From NCBI GenBank assembly GCA_900769325.1, contig CAAGGF010000123.1, positions 1-54,245 of the forward strand: DNA of 54,245 nucleotides, read 5' to 3'. The DNA comes from Spirochaetia bacterium (lineage in GTDB: Bacteria > Spirochaetota > Spirochaetia > Treponematales > Treponemataceae). Shown piece after piece: positions 7,659 to 16,570 of this stretch. The first letter of the stretch is position 1. Every line of letters begins with the position of its first letter. Both the position numbers and the translations under genes were made by a program. Under the pieces are notes generated by a model. That model made no database searches. It was not told the DNA's origin and worked only from the letters and a program-made list of their open reading frames with translations.

Positions 7659-9812
7659 TCATCGTCCAAAAATTTCCTCGACAACTTCGCAAACAGATTT
7701 ACCTTCGTAAAGCCATGCATAATAAACTGAAGCGGAAACGAGTTTTCGACCGTAACCGCGGGTTTCTTCGTAAGGAATTGTTTCCAGAAACAAATCAAGC
7801 GGAAGTATTTTCTGATATCCGAGTTCGATTTTTGAATTTTCCATCCAGCGGCGGACTTTTGTAATTCCGGCGTTATACGAAAAAAATGCTGGCAAAACTT
7901 TCCCGTCGAGGCGGCGAATTAATTCAGCAAGGTAAAACGCTCCCATTTCAACATTCTGAACGCTGTCTTTTAAATCAAAATCCCGCCATTTGAGTTTTTT
8001 AGAAATATCGCTGGCAGTGCTTTCCATAAGCTGAGTCAATCCCACAGCCCCGGCAGAACTTTTTATTCCCGAATCAAAAAAACTTTCAGTTCGAATCAGG
8101 GCAAAAAGATGTTCTTCATTCAAATTGTATTTTTCACACGCTGAAACAACGATTTTTTCAAAATCACGCGGATAGAAAATTTTCATCTGCTGTTTTGTAA
8201 GTTTTTTTTCCGCGTTCAAAACCGCTTTTGAAGCAAGACGAAGTGATTCTGGGTAAAATTTTTCGTTTAAATCGCCAGATTTTTTCAAATATTCAGAAAG
8301 TTTTACGGAAACCTCAAGGCTGATTGAAATTCCGTTTTCACAGAAATTCAGATATTCCGGGTAAATTTTTTCAGCAAAACCGCTTTCCATGCAACCCAAA
8401 AGGAATTTTTCAGCATCTTCGTTTCTGGAAAAATTAAAATTTGTTTTTTCTGCACACAAAACTTTTTCACAATTTTTTTCATCAGCTGAAAGTGCGTTCA
8501 ATGCCATAATTTTGTAGTACGGCTCGTTTCCGCTTGAAAGGGATCGATTCAGTGCACTTGAAATTTCTGTTTCAGCCTCTTTTTCATCGGCAAGAACAAT
8601 AAATTTTTCCTGAAGAGAACGGGCATAAAGCCATGCGAATTTTGCAACAGTTTCATCGCTTGCACACCCGTCAAGATTTTTGTAAAGTTCAGCAAAATTT
8701 TCCCATTTATTTTCAGAAATCAAAAGCGGTGTCAGAATTTCAAAAAAATCGTCAAAATATTCAGGATTATCCCAACTGAAACAATATTTTTTCAGCGAAG
8801 AAAGAGCCCTTTCCGTAGAAATTTTCAAAGACGAATCTAAAAGATACCAGAGTGCGTTGTCAAACTGTCCGCCGTCGAGTGCATTTTTCATTGCAGACTC
8901 AAAACATTTTTCCGCTAAAGCCGCACGATTCTGAATTTTTGAAAACATTCTTCCGGCATAAAAATAAGAATAAAATTTCACGCCTTTTGAATCAGATTTT
9001 TCAGCAAGTTTTTGAAAAAATCCCGCGTTTTTTGAAAATTCCTGCGAACCGTAAAGGCATGCTTTTCCGATTTGAGAAATCACAGCCTCGTTTTCAAGAT
9101 ATTTTTCAGCGATATAAGAAATTTTTGCGTACGCCGATTTATAATTTCCGCGGTATACTGCAATTCTGAAATCAGCAAGTTCAAGAAATTCTTCAGAAAA
9201 CGAAAGTTCCGCTTTTTTTTCAGCATTTTCATCAAGCGAAATTTTTCCGTCTTTTTCGCGTACAAAATCAATCAAATATTCAGAATAAAATTTATTGTGC
9301 CATTTTGTAATCTGCGGCGAAGAAAACCACAATTCGCAAGTTTCTTCTAAATTTTTATAATTTTTTTCGATTAAAGAACAAAGCCGAAAATAGCATAATT
9401 GCCCGGAACTAGTAAGAAAATCACAGCCAGAAGTCAGTTCAAGGACTTTTGCAAATTCACTGTTGTCAAAAAATTCAGAACACGCAAGAATCAATGCATC
9501 TTCATCGTTAAATTTTTCAAGAAATTCAAGGCAGAATTTTTCACGCTCCTGCCTTCCGCCGATTTTTGAAAGTTCCTCGCCGCTTTTTCTTGCACAAAAA
9601 TATGAACCTTTATCGAAACAGAGTCTGAAACTTTTTTTCGCTTCAAGAATTTCACCTTTTTTTAAGAATTCAAGGCCTTTAAAATAATGAGAATCGTAAA
9701 AAGAAACATTTTCCGCCCTTGCCTTACACCCGAAAGCAAAAGCAGAAAAAAACAAACTGAAAAGAATTAGAAAAAAATACCTGAAATTTCTATGAACGCT
9801 CACTAAATCCAC
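7659..9812 (-). CDS. Soluble lytic murein transglycosylase, probable lipoprotein
   Basis: A 717-residue envelope protein. The N terminus has a hydrophobic stretch (FFLILFSLFFSAFAFGC) ending in a Cys in a spirochaete-like lipobox, so it is probably lipidated. A long alpha-helical repeat region (superhelical, Slt70-like) fills residues ~40-540. The C-terminal SLT domain (~553-717) has ALIRTESFFDSGIKSSAGAVGLTQLM with catalytic Glu near 576, and SYNAG. It would cleave the glycan strands of peptidoglycan. The called start is GTG 9812; a second in-frame GTG at 9803 has GGTGG at better spacing and may be the true start. It follows the LysM gene by 15 bp and probably shares its transcript. Confidence 0.88.
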   Translation of the reverse strand: MDLVSVHRNFRYFFLILFSLFFSAFAFGCKARAENVSFYDSHYFKGLEFLKKGEILEAKKSFRLCFDKGSYFCARKSGEELSKIGGRQEREKFCLEFLEKFNDEDALILACSEFFDNSEFAKVLELTSGCDFLTSSGQLCYFRLCSLIEKNYKNLEETCELWFSSPQITKWHNKFYSEYLIDFVREKDGKISLDENAEKKAELSFSEEFLELADFRIAVYRGNYKSAYAKISYIAEKYLENEAVISQIGKACLYGSQEFSKNAGFFQKLAEKSDSKGVKFYSYFYAGRMFSKIQNRAALAEKCFESAMKNALDGGQFDNALWYLLDSSLKISTERALSSLKKYCFSWDNPEYFDDFFEILTPLLISENKWENFAELYKNLDGCASDETVAKFAWLYARSLQEKFIVLADEKEAETEISSALNRSLSSGNEPYYKIMALNALSADEKNCEKVLCAEKTNFNFSRNEDAEKFLLGCMESGFAEKIYPEYLNFCENGISISLEVSVKLSEYLKKSGDLNEKFYPESLRLASKAVLNAEKKLTKQQMKIFYPRDFEKIVVSACEKYNLNEEHLFALIRTESFFDSGIKSSAGAVGLTQLMESTASDISKKLKWRDFDLKDSVQNVEMGAFYLAELIRRLDGKVLPAFFSYNAGITKVRRWMENSKIELGYQKILPLDLFLETIPYEETRGYGRKLVSASVYYAWLYEGKSVCEVVEEIFGR

Positions 9813-9827
9813 CGTTTTCGGTAATTT

Positions 9828-11408
9828 TTATTCTGAAACTTCCGGCGACTTTAGAATTATTTTTCGTCCAGAAATGATGTAATCAGGATTTTTAATGTTG
9901 TTGTCGCGGGCAATTTTCTTGTATTTCCACGGATTTTTGTAATAAGTGCTTGCGATGTCCCAAAGTGTATCGCCCCATTTAATTTTATAAGTGATGTCTT
10001 CCGGAACTTTTTCAGGAGTTTCAGGAACTTCAGGTTCAACTTGTTCAGGTTCTGAAACAACGATAACTTCTTCTTCCTGTGCTTCCTGAATCACGCTCTC
10101 TTCAGGCTCTTCAATTTCTTCAGGTTCAATTTCTGTTTCAATTTCTTCAGGCTCAGTTTCCAAAGGAATTTCTACAAGATTTTCTTCTGAAGGCGTTTTT
10201 TTATTTAAAAGATTGTATTTTGAAGGAACAATAAAAAGAATCAAAGCCGTTGCAATCAGACAGATTATTGCACAAATTATGCAGATTATCACAGGAACTT
10301 TTGTTTTCTTTTTAACATCATCTGCGTTTTCTTCTGCATTTTCAGTATTTTCTTCGAAAGTTTCTTTATCGTAAAGCCCCGTAAAACTAATTCCGTTTGC
10401 AGGAGTCGGTTCTGAAGGTTCTTGATTTTGTTCACTCTGATTTTCTTCTGAATCAAACGAATCAAAAATATCATCGTCGGAAACACTTTCGTTCATATCT
10501 GGAATTTGGAAATCGTCTTCTTCGGAAGAAACTGTGCTTTCATCAAAATTTAAATCGTCGCCCAAAATGTCATCGCTAGATTCTGGAATTTCAAAATTAT
10601 CGCTTTCTGAAGGATTTTCCTGATTCGGCTCTGAGATTTCAGAAACAGTTTCATCGTTAGTATTTTCAATTTCATCAGAAGGCAAAACCGGTTCAGCAAA
10701 ATCAGCATCTTCTGTAATTCCGCCTGATTCTTCGCCATTTTCAGCTGAAACAGAATCTTTTTGTGCTTCAAAAGAATTTTCTTCTTCCGGCACGGAAAAT
10801 GCATCATTTATAATAGAAGAATCGTAGTCAGTTTCAATATTCTGAATTTCTTCGTCTTTCGGCTGTTCAGATTCTTCCTGTTTTTTATACATTGCAGCAG
10901 CGGCTAAAAGTCCACCACCAACGGCAGCACCAGATGCTTTTTCTGCAAAATCATCATCTTTTTTAGAATCTTCTTCTGTATTTTCTTCTGAATTTTCAAA
11001 AGGCATTTTTATTTCGTCGATTGTGTCTGTTACTTCGCCAACAACTTCAAAATTTGTAGGTTCAAGGCGTTCTTCCAAAGTCCTTGAAACGAGAGTTACA
11101 GTTACTGTCGAATCTGAACCGGTTTCAGGATCGTTTAATTCTGCATGAAGTTCGTTATTTTCATCAAGCCCGATATTAAGCGAAATATCCGCTTCGCCAT
11201 TCGGATGAGAGACAAGGCCGTCAATCTGAAGAGTATCAACATATTCAGCATCTTCCATTGAATTTGATTTTGAACGGTAAAGGTCAACTACAATCCGTGT
11301 CTGATTGTCTTTCACAGTTGTCAAACCTAAAGTTTTTTTACAAGGCTGACCTTCCTGCATGACAGGATAAAATGAACCGTCTGCCAGTTTTATTCCAATA
11401 GTCTTCAT
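9828..11408 (-). CDS. Membrane protein with Hsp70-like beta domain, acidic linker and LysM domain
   Basis: A 526-residue protein with an unusual order. Residues ~1-110 resemble the substrate-binding beta domain of DnaK (TLGLTTVKDNQTRIVVDLYR...LQIDGLVSHPNGEADISLNIGLDENNELHAEL) without any ATPase domain. A very acidic Glu/Ser/Asn-rich linker follows (~135-365), then one membrane helix (371-394), a Pro/Glu-rich linker, and a C-terminal LysM domain (~473-520; YKIKWGDTLWDIASTYY...NPDYIISGRKIIL) that should bind peptidoglycan. The start at ATG 11408 has GGAGGTCG upstream. It forms an operon with the downstream lytic transglycosylase, so a cell-wall role is likely. The cytoplasmic chaperone-like end is odd. 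Confidence 0.8.
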   Translation of the reverse strand: MKTIGIKLADGSFYPVMQEGQPCKKTLGLTTVKDNQTRIVVDLYRSKSNSMEDAEYVDTLQIDGLVSHPNGEADISLNIGLDENNELHAELNDPETGSDSTVTVTLVSRTLEERLEPTNFEVVGEVTDTIDEIKMPFENSEENTEEDSKKDDDFAEKASGAAVGGGLLAAAAMYKKQEESEQPKDEEIQNIETDYDSSIINDAFSVPEEENSFEAQKDSVSAENGEESGGITEDADFAEPVLPSDEIENTNDETVSEISEPNQENPSESDNFEIPESSDDILGDDLNFDESTVSSEEDDFQIPDMNESVSDDDIFDSFDSEENQSEQNQEPSEPTPANGISFTGLYDKETFEENTENAEENADDVKKKTKVPVIICIICAIICLIATALILFIVPSKYNLLNKKTPSEENLVEIPLETEPEEIETEIEPEEIEEPEESVIQEAQEEEVIVVSEPEQVEPEVPETPEKVPEDITYKIKWGDTLWDIASTYYKNPWKYKKIARDNNIKNPDYIISGRKIILKSPEVSE

Positions 11409-11512
11409 AAAACGACCTCCAGATAAAATCAACGAATATTCTCTTTTAGAATCTCTAAAATGAATTTTAAAGATTACTTTTTATTTATCGGCAAAAAAAC
11501 TAGAATTCTTAA

Positions 11513-11539
11513 ACAAAAAAAGCGAACTAAATCGTCCGC
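11513..11539 (-). terminator. Intrinsic terminator of the YD-repeat gene
   Basis: On the minus strand, GCGGAC and GTTCGC (11534-11539 and 11522-11527) pair around a 6-nt loop with one G-U pair, followed by a run of T residues. On the plus strand the same hairpin is followed by CTTTTTT, so it could work in both directions. Confidence 0.65.
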
Positions 11540-11612
11540 CTTTTTTCATCAATTAAATAGTCTGCCAATAAGATGCCAAAATAAATTCAGCATACAAAGC
11601 TTACAGACGCTT

Positions 11613-12434
11613 TTAGTACTGGTATGAGAATTCTACCATTTCTGTCATTTCGTTCATTGTCTTTCCGAATTTAGTACCTACAGAATAAGTTGTAACTTTA
11701 ATGATGTTTCCGCTGGCATCGCATTTTACGATTTTTCTTGTTACAAGAACATTTGAACTGTCGTAAGTTGCAACTTCAGAAAGTCCGTCTTTTGTATAAT
11801 AGAAAACATCCATTAAAGTTGAAGAGCCTTGTGAAGTCGTGATGATTTTTGAAATTTTTCCAGTTTCACCGTATTCGTAAGCCACAACTGTATCTAAAGT
11901 TCCGTCCCCGAAATATTCCATTTCTTTTTCAAGAAGACCGTTTACGCCGTAGTAATAAACGATTTTTCGAACGATTGAACCTTCTGAATCATAAAAAGTT
12001 TCATCAACAGAATTGTCGTCATAAGAATAAATGATTTTATTTCTCATTGAACCGTCTTTTGAATATTCTGTAGTTTCCTGTTTTTTTGTTCCGTTATAAG
12101 TTGAAACGCTTTTCCAGAGAAGAACGCCTTCCGGGTCGTAAGCAGATTTTTCAAGAAGATTTCCGTAAGCATCGTAAGTATTCTGAACTTTGTTTACAAC
12201 TGCATCACGCGGAGTAAGTTCAAGAGATTCCAACTGGCGGCCAGAAGCATCAAAATTTGTGAGGAATTTTACAGACGGTGTTCTATAATATTCACCGAAT
12301 TTTGAAGAAATTGAATAAACCGTTTTTGTTACGCTTTTTACAGAACCGATAATTTTTGTATCTTCAGTAATATCGTAAGCAAAAGCCGAAAAACCAACTA
12401 AACTTGCACAAAGAAAACCAATAATTTTTTTCAT
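11613..12434 (-). CDS. Exported YD-repeat-like protein
   Basis: A 273-residue protein with a clear signal peptide (MKKIIGFLCASLVGFSAFA, cleavage likely after AFA). The mature part is built of repeats of the form Y-D/G-x-x-G-x-L/I (TYDAYGNLLEKSAYDPEGVLLWKSVSTY, YDSEGSIVRKIVYYYGVNGLLEKEMEYFGDGTL), like RHS/YD beta-repeat proteins but without a toxin domain or core. It is probably periplasmic or surface-exposed. The gene stands alone, with a consensus promoter and a leader of about 135 nt upstream and a terminator downstream. Function unknown. Confidence 0.75.
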   Translation of the reverse strand: MKKIIGFLCASLVGFSAFAYDITEDTKIIGSVKSVTKTVYSISSKFGEYYRTPSVKFLTNFDASGRQLESLELTPRDAVVNKVQNTYDAYGNLLEKSAYDPEGVLLWKSVSTYNGTKKQETTEYSKDGSMRNKIIYSYDDNSVDETFYDSEGSIVRKIVYYYGVNGLLEKEMEYFGDGTLDTVVAYEYGETGKISKIITTSQGSSTLMDVFYYTKDGLSEVATYDSSNVLVTRKIVKCDASGNIIKVTTYSVGTKFGKTMNEMTEMVEFSYQY

Positions 12435-12575
12435 ATTTACTCCAGAAATAAAAGACGAAATTTTTTAATTTTATTTTTAGACTTGCAACGCAAACCCGTA
12501 AAATCCGTATTTTAAGAATTACCTCTAAAACGGCTACAATTATTATCGGACATTTTAAAAATTTCTATTATAAAA

Positions 12576-12603
12576 ATTATACCTTGTTTTCAAATTTTGT
12601 CAA
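12576..12603 (-). promoter_or_regulatory. Consensus sigma70-type promoter for the YD-repeat gene
   Basis: Minus strand: TTGACA (complement of 12598-12603), 16-bp spacer, TATAAT (complement of 12576-12581). Transcription would begin near 12569, leaving a leader of about 135 nt before the ATG at 12434. Confidence 0.75.
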
Positions 12604-12655
12604 AATTATTTAACCGAACAACACAGAAAACAAGATTGAAAATATTAGAAAAATT

Positions 12656-13237
12656 CTATCTTTCCCAGCATGTTTTTAAATCTTGCTCGGTAATTCTTCT
12701 TATGACGCGGCACGGATTTCCGACGGCAACTGAATCAGAAGGAATGCTGTGAACTACAACGCTTCCGGCTCCGATTACAACATTGTCTCCGATTTTAACT
12801 CCCGGAAGAACCTGAACGCCACCGCCAATCCAGACATTATTTCCGACTGTAATTGGATAAGCGTATTCAAATCCCTGATTGCGCCTTTCAAAATCGATTG
12901 GATGACCTACAGTGTAAAAAGCGCAGTTTGGAGCGATAAAAACATTGTTCCCGAATTTTACTTTTGCACAGTCGAGAATTACAAGATTGTGGTTTGAAAA
13001 AAAATGTTCCCCGATTTCTATGTTGTAGCCGTAATCGCACCAAAACGGTGCAATAATTTCAAATTTTTCGCCGGTTTTTCCTAATATTTCGCGTGCAATT
13101 TCCATGATTTTTTGTTTTTCAGACGGAAAAGTCGAATTCAGTTTAAAACACAAATCTTTTGCCTTTTTTCTCTCTTCGTTTAAAAAATCATCGTCACGGA
13201 ACAATTTTTGAGAAATCATTTTTTCTTTTTCTGTCAT
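12656..13237 (-). CDS. maa: Maltose/galactoside O-acetyltransferase family protein
   Basis: A 193-residue left-handed beta-helix (hexapeptide) acyltransferase. After the N-terminal Mac domain (MTEKEKMISQKLFRDDDFLNEERKKAK) it has PFWCDYGYNIEIGEHFFSNHN, the typical TVGHPID acetyl-CoA/active-site block with the catalytic His, and NNVWIGGGVQVLPGVKIGDNVVIGAGSVV near the end, closing VGNPCRVIR. It transfers acetyl groups from acetyl-CoA to sugars; the true acceptor is uncertain. The start at 13237 is preferred: it follows the stop of the oxidase gene by one base and has GGGGAT upstream. It is the last gene of a long minus-strand run. Confidence 0.88.
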   Translation of the reverse strand: MTEKEKMISQKLFRDDDFLNEERKKAKDLCFKLNSTFPSEKQKIMEIAREILGKTGEKFEIIAPFWCDYGYNIEIGEHFFSNHNLVILDCAKVKFGNNVFIAPNCAFYTVGHPIDFERRNQGFEYAYPITVGNNVWIGGGVQVLPGVKIGDNVVIGAGSVVVHSIPSDSVAVGNPCRVIRRITEQDLKTCWER

Positions 13238-13238
13238 A

Positions 13239-14114
13239 TTAAATCCCCAAGAATTTTCTGCAGGTTTCACTGATTAAAGGGCGGGCAATCAAAACTCTGT
13301 CCGCACCAAGATAAAGTGCCGTCTGAATATTTTTCTGAGTACGAAGACCGCCATCAACCCACAATTCTTTTACATAAGTTTTTAAAATTTTTGCATTTTT
13401 AGAAAGAAAAGAACAAGTCGAGCCCTTTTCTGTTTCAACCCGCCCGCCGTGATTTGAAATTACAGCAACATCAGGCCTTAAAATTCTGCACAGTTCAATG
13501 TCTTCCTGAGTAAAAATTCCTTTGACTAAAAGCGGAAGCGATGAATATTCTTTAAGACGGCCAAGAGACTGTGATGTTTTCTTTTCAAGGTGAACAAGAT
13601 TCCGCATTGTTACAATATTATACGCATCGATGTCCACGCCGATTCCAAGAGCATAATCTTTTACAAGAGAAACCCGATTTTTTAAAATTTCATCAGAATA
13701 AGGTTTCAGGAAAAAATACGCCTTTATTCCAAGTTTTTTCACGGCTTCAAGGGAAAATTTTAATTTGTCGTCGGGCGTTCCATCACCTGAACAGATAAAA
13801 TAATTTTTAGAAAGCCCAGTTTCAAAATACGGAAGATAAAAATCCTCTTCGTTTTCAAAACCGATATTCTGAACAGCACCAGTCACCGGAGCAAGCCCGA
13901 TTTTTCCTTCTGTTGAAATTAGAGAAATTTCTTTTTTTTGAAAATCTGAAAAATTATCATAAAAAACATCCCAATCGGAAACATTTTTTATAAAATTTTC
14001 GCTTTCCCAAACTCCGCCCATTCCCGGAAGAACGCCTTTGCAGGCAAAACCGTCGCATTTTTTGCACATTTTACACAAAAATCGGGAATGGGAAAGATTT
14101 CTTTTAGTCTCCAA
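13239..14114 (-). CDS. FMN-dependent alpha-hydroxy-acid oxidizing protein
   Basis: A 291-residue member of the lactate dehydrogenase (LldD)/glycolate oxidase FMN family. Visible signatures are VISNHGGR (substrate His/Arg) and WVDGGLRTQKNIQTALYLGADRVLIARP (FMN phosphate site). The N terminus has the cysteine cluster CKMCKKCDGFACKGVLPGMGG, found in a short anaerobe-type branch and suggesting an added metal or Fe-S site. The likely start is TTG 14114, inside the 3' end of pfkA, with AGTAGG upstream. It is translationally coupled to pfkA, and the substrate could be lactate or another 2-hydroxy acid. Confidence 0.8.
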   Translation of the reverse strand: METKRNLSHSRFLCKMCKKCDGFACKGVLPGMGGVWESENFIKNVSDWDVFYDNFSDFQKKEISLISTEGKIGLAPVTGAVQNIGFENEEDFYLPYFETGLSKNYFICSGDGTPDDKLKFSLEAVKKLGIKAYFFLKPYSDEILKNRVSLVKDYALGIGVDIDAYNIVTMRNLVHLEKKTSQSLGRLKEYSSLPLLVKGIFTQEDIELCRILRPDVAVISNHGGRVETEKGSTCSFLSKNAKILKTYVKELWVDGGLRTQKNIQTALYLGADRVLIARPLISETCRKFLGI

Positions 14115-15186
14115 AGCACAAACCTACTGAGCGGGCATTTTTGATAATCGGGTCGTCTGGACAGATGTTTTTAACTTTTCCGGCACATTCTTCAAGCGGA
14201 ACTGCAACGATTTTGTTATTCTGCATTGCAACGAGTTTTCCAAAATTGCCTTCTGCAAGAAAATCTGCTGCAGCAACACCGAACTGAGTTGCAAGGAATC
14301 TGTCGTACGGAGAAGGAGTTCCGCCACGCTGAAGATAACCTAAAACAGTTACACGGCTTTCAAGACCAGTTGCTTCTTCTAATTCTTTTGCAACGCGATA
14401 ACCGATTGACTGAGTCATTTCAAGGCGGGATTTTTTAAATTCTTTTTTGGAAAGTTTTGATTCTTCTTTTGAAAGAGCACCTTCTGCAACCACAACGATT
14501 GAAAATTCTTTTCCAGCATCACGCCTTTTTAAAATTTCTTTTGAAACTTTTTTAATATCGTAAGGAATTTCAGGAAGAAGACATACATCGCCGCCGCCTG
14601 CAATTGCTGAATAAAGTGCAAGCCAGCCTGCCTTGTGCCCCATAACTTCAACAACCATAACACGACTGTGAGAATGAGCAGTTGTATGAATTCTGTCGAT
14701 TGCTTCTGTTGCAACATCAACCGCCGTATGAAAACCGAATGTTATGTCAGTTCCGACGATATCGTTGTCGATTGTTTTTGGAAGACCTACAACATTAAGC
14801 CCTTCTTTTGCTAAAAGACTTGCCGTCGTGTTTGTTCCGTTTCCGCCAAGAACTACAAGTGCATCGAGATTCCATTTTTTGTAATTCTTTTTGATTGCTT
14901 CGATTGGAAGAAGACCGGTTTTTGGATTTGGCACAGGATTTTTAAAAGGCTTTTCACGAGAAGTTCCTAAAAAAGTTCCGCCCCGCGTAATTATTCCCGA
15001 AACATCATCAGCAGAAATTTTTACCATATCTCCGTTGATAAGTCCTCTGTAACCGTTTTTGATTCCGATTACTTTCATTCCATAATTAATCATTGCCGAA
15101 CGGCAGACACCACGAATTGCAGCATTGAGCCCTGGAGCATCGCCGCCGCTAGTTAAAATTCCGATAGTTTTTACATTTGTCTTCAT
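14104..15186 (-). CDS. pfkA: 6-phosphofructokinase (group III type)
   Basis: A 360-residue phosphofructokinase converting fructose 6-phosphate to fructose 1,6-bisphosphate in glycolysis. The N-terminal GILTSGGDAPGLNAAIRG and PKTIDNDIVGTDITFGF blocks are clear. At the donor site it reads GGNGT (114-118): the Gly where pyrophosphate enzymes have Asp suggests ATP use, while PKTIDND (Lys instead of Gly) is the form shared by pyrophosphate and mixed group III enzymes. The phosphoryl donor is therefore uncertain. TATAAT ends 9 nt before the ATG and there is no Shine-Dalgarno, so the gene may have its own near-leaderless start within an operon. Confidence 0.9.
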   Translation of the reverse strand: MKTNVKTIGILTSGGDAPGLNAAIRGVCRSAMINYGMKVIGIKNGYRGLINGDMVKISADDVSGIITRGGTFLGTSREKPFKNPVPNPKTGLLPIEAIKKNYKKWNLDALVVLGGNGTNTTASLLAKEGLNVVGLPKTIDNDIVGTDITFGFHTAVDVATEAIDRIHTTAHSHSRVMVVEVMGHKAGWLALYSAIAGGGDVCLLPEIPYDIKKVSKEILKRRDAGKEFSIVVVAEGALSKEESKLSKKEFKKSRLEMTQSIGYRVAKELEEATGLESRVTVLGYLQRGGTPSPYDRFLATQFGVAAADFLAEGNFGKLVAMQNNKIVAVPLEECAGKVKNICPDDPIIKNARSVGLCFGD

Positions 15187-15195
15187 ATAGTTAGA

Positions 15196-15224
15196 ATTAT
15201 AACACTAAAATCAACTTTTTAAAG
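15196..15224 (-). promoter_or_regulatory. Candidate internal promoter for pfkA
   Basis: Minus strand TATAAT (complement of 15196-15201) lies in the 24-bp gap after ste24, ending 9 nt before the pfkA ATG. The -35 at 17-bp spacing (CTTTAA) is poor. Confidence 0.45.
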
Positions 15225-16527
15225 TTAAATTTTTGATTCTTTCAAGTAAAGTCGGATGAGAATAATTCCAGAAAGCGTAAATTTTTGACGGAATAAGTTC
15301 TGAAAGATTTTCACTATTGAGTTTTATGAGTCCTGAAACAAGCGCATCGGGATTTTTTGTAATTTCTTTTGAAAAATTGTCGGCCTGATATTCATCTTTT
15401 CGCGACATAAAATTCGTAACCGGCGTAATCAAGAACGAAAGCTGAGACCACACCATCGATGAAAGGAAAAGCCCCACAAACTGAAGCGACGGCGGAACAA
15501 TTGCTCCTTCGCAAAAACCAAATCCGAATCCTGTATAAATTGAAATATGCGTTGCACAGAAAAACAAAAGATACATCAAAAGAACTACAAACGGAACTGA
15601 AAGAACAAACCGCTTTACGATATGCTTTAATTTATAATGACCAAGTTCATGTCCTAAAACTGCTTCGATTTCTTCCGGTGTAAGCTGCGAAACAAGAGTG
15701 TCAAAAAGAACAATCCTTTTAGATTTTCCCATTCCGCCGAAATAAGCATTTGAATGTCCGCTTCGCTTAGAGGCATCCATCACAAAAACGCCGCTTGATT
15801 TAAATCCGGTTTTTACAAGAAGATTTTCAAGGCGCGTTTTTAATTCCCCGTCTTCAAGAGGAGAGAATTTATTGAAAACTGGTGCAATCACAAGCGGATA
15901 AAGAACCTGCATTACAAGGCTGAACAAAAACATCACGGCCGCAAGGAAAATCCACCAGAATTTAGGAAACGCCGACATAACTCCAATCATCGCAAAAAGC
16001 AGAATTGCCGTAAAAATCATCGAAACGACAAACCCCTTAACCTGATCTAAAAGCCAGAGTTTTAAAGTCATATTTGAAAAACCGAATTTCTTTTCGATTT
16101 TAAATTCTGAATAAAGTTCAAACGGAATAGAAATTATTAATTCCGGGATTGAAGCAAGAAAAAAGAACAAAAAAGCCGAAATAAAAGTCTGAATAAAACC
16201 TGAAGGAATTCCGTTGAAAAGACATTTATTTAAAAGCCATGGGTAAAATCCCGAAAGCGCAAGAAAAAGCGTTAATGCCACAGAAACAAGTGCCTGAGGA
16301 ATTGAAAAAAAATATTTTACATTTTCGTAATCTGAAATCTTTTTTAATTTTTCCCGGTCAAAAACGGCTGCACTCGGAATATTTTCAAGTTCTTTTGGAA
16401 GAACACCGGCAGTTTTTTTTCTTGAAAGAAAATTTATAAAATCTAAAACTTGGTTAACAACAAACGAAAGAATCGTTCCTGCAACAAAAAGAATTACAAA
16501 CGGATTCGAAATATTTATGTTATTCAT
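15211..16527 (-). CDS. M48-family Ste24-like CAAX prenyl protease homologue
   Basis: A 438-residue polytopic membrane zinc metallopeptidase. The active site is EEIEAVLGHELGHYKLKH (HExxH), with the third ligand in the later DEYQADNFSKE. There are several hydrophobic segments before and after, and the N-terminal FFSIPQALVS...GFYPWL region is typical of Ste24. In bacteria the family degrades membrane or misfolded proteins; there is no evidence of prenylation. It sits between rlmB and pfkA in a same-strand run. Length is normal. Confidence 0.88.
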   Translation of the reverse strand: MNNINISNPFVILFVAGTILSFVVNQVLDFINFLSRKKTAGVLPKELENIPSAAVFDREKLKKISDYENVKYFFSIPQALVSVALTLFLALSGFYPWLLNKCLFNGIPSGFIQTFISAFLFFFLASIPELIISIPFELYSEFKIEKKFGFSNMTLKLWLLDQVKGFVVSMIFTAILLFAMIGVMSAFPKFWWIFLAAVMFLFSLVMQVLYPLVIAPVFNKFSPLEDGELKTRLENLLVKTGFKSSGVFVMDASKRSGHSNAYFGGMGKSKRIVLFDTLVSQLTPEEIEAVLGHELGHYKLKHIVKRFVLSVPFVVLLMYLLFFCATHISIYTGFGFGFCEGAIVPPSLQFVGLFLSSMVWSQLSFLITPVTNFMSRKDEYQADNFSKEITKNPDALVSGLIKLNSENLSELIPSKIYAFWNYSHPTLLERIKNLTLKS

Positions 16528-16570
16528 AAAACCTCGTCTTTTTTAACGAATATAAGACACCTAAAAAAAA

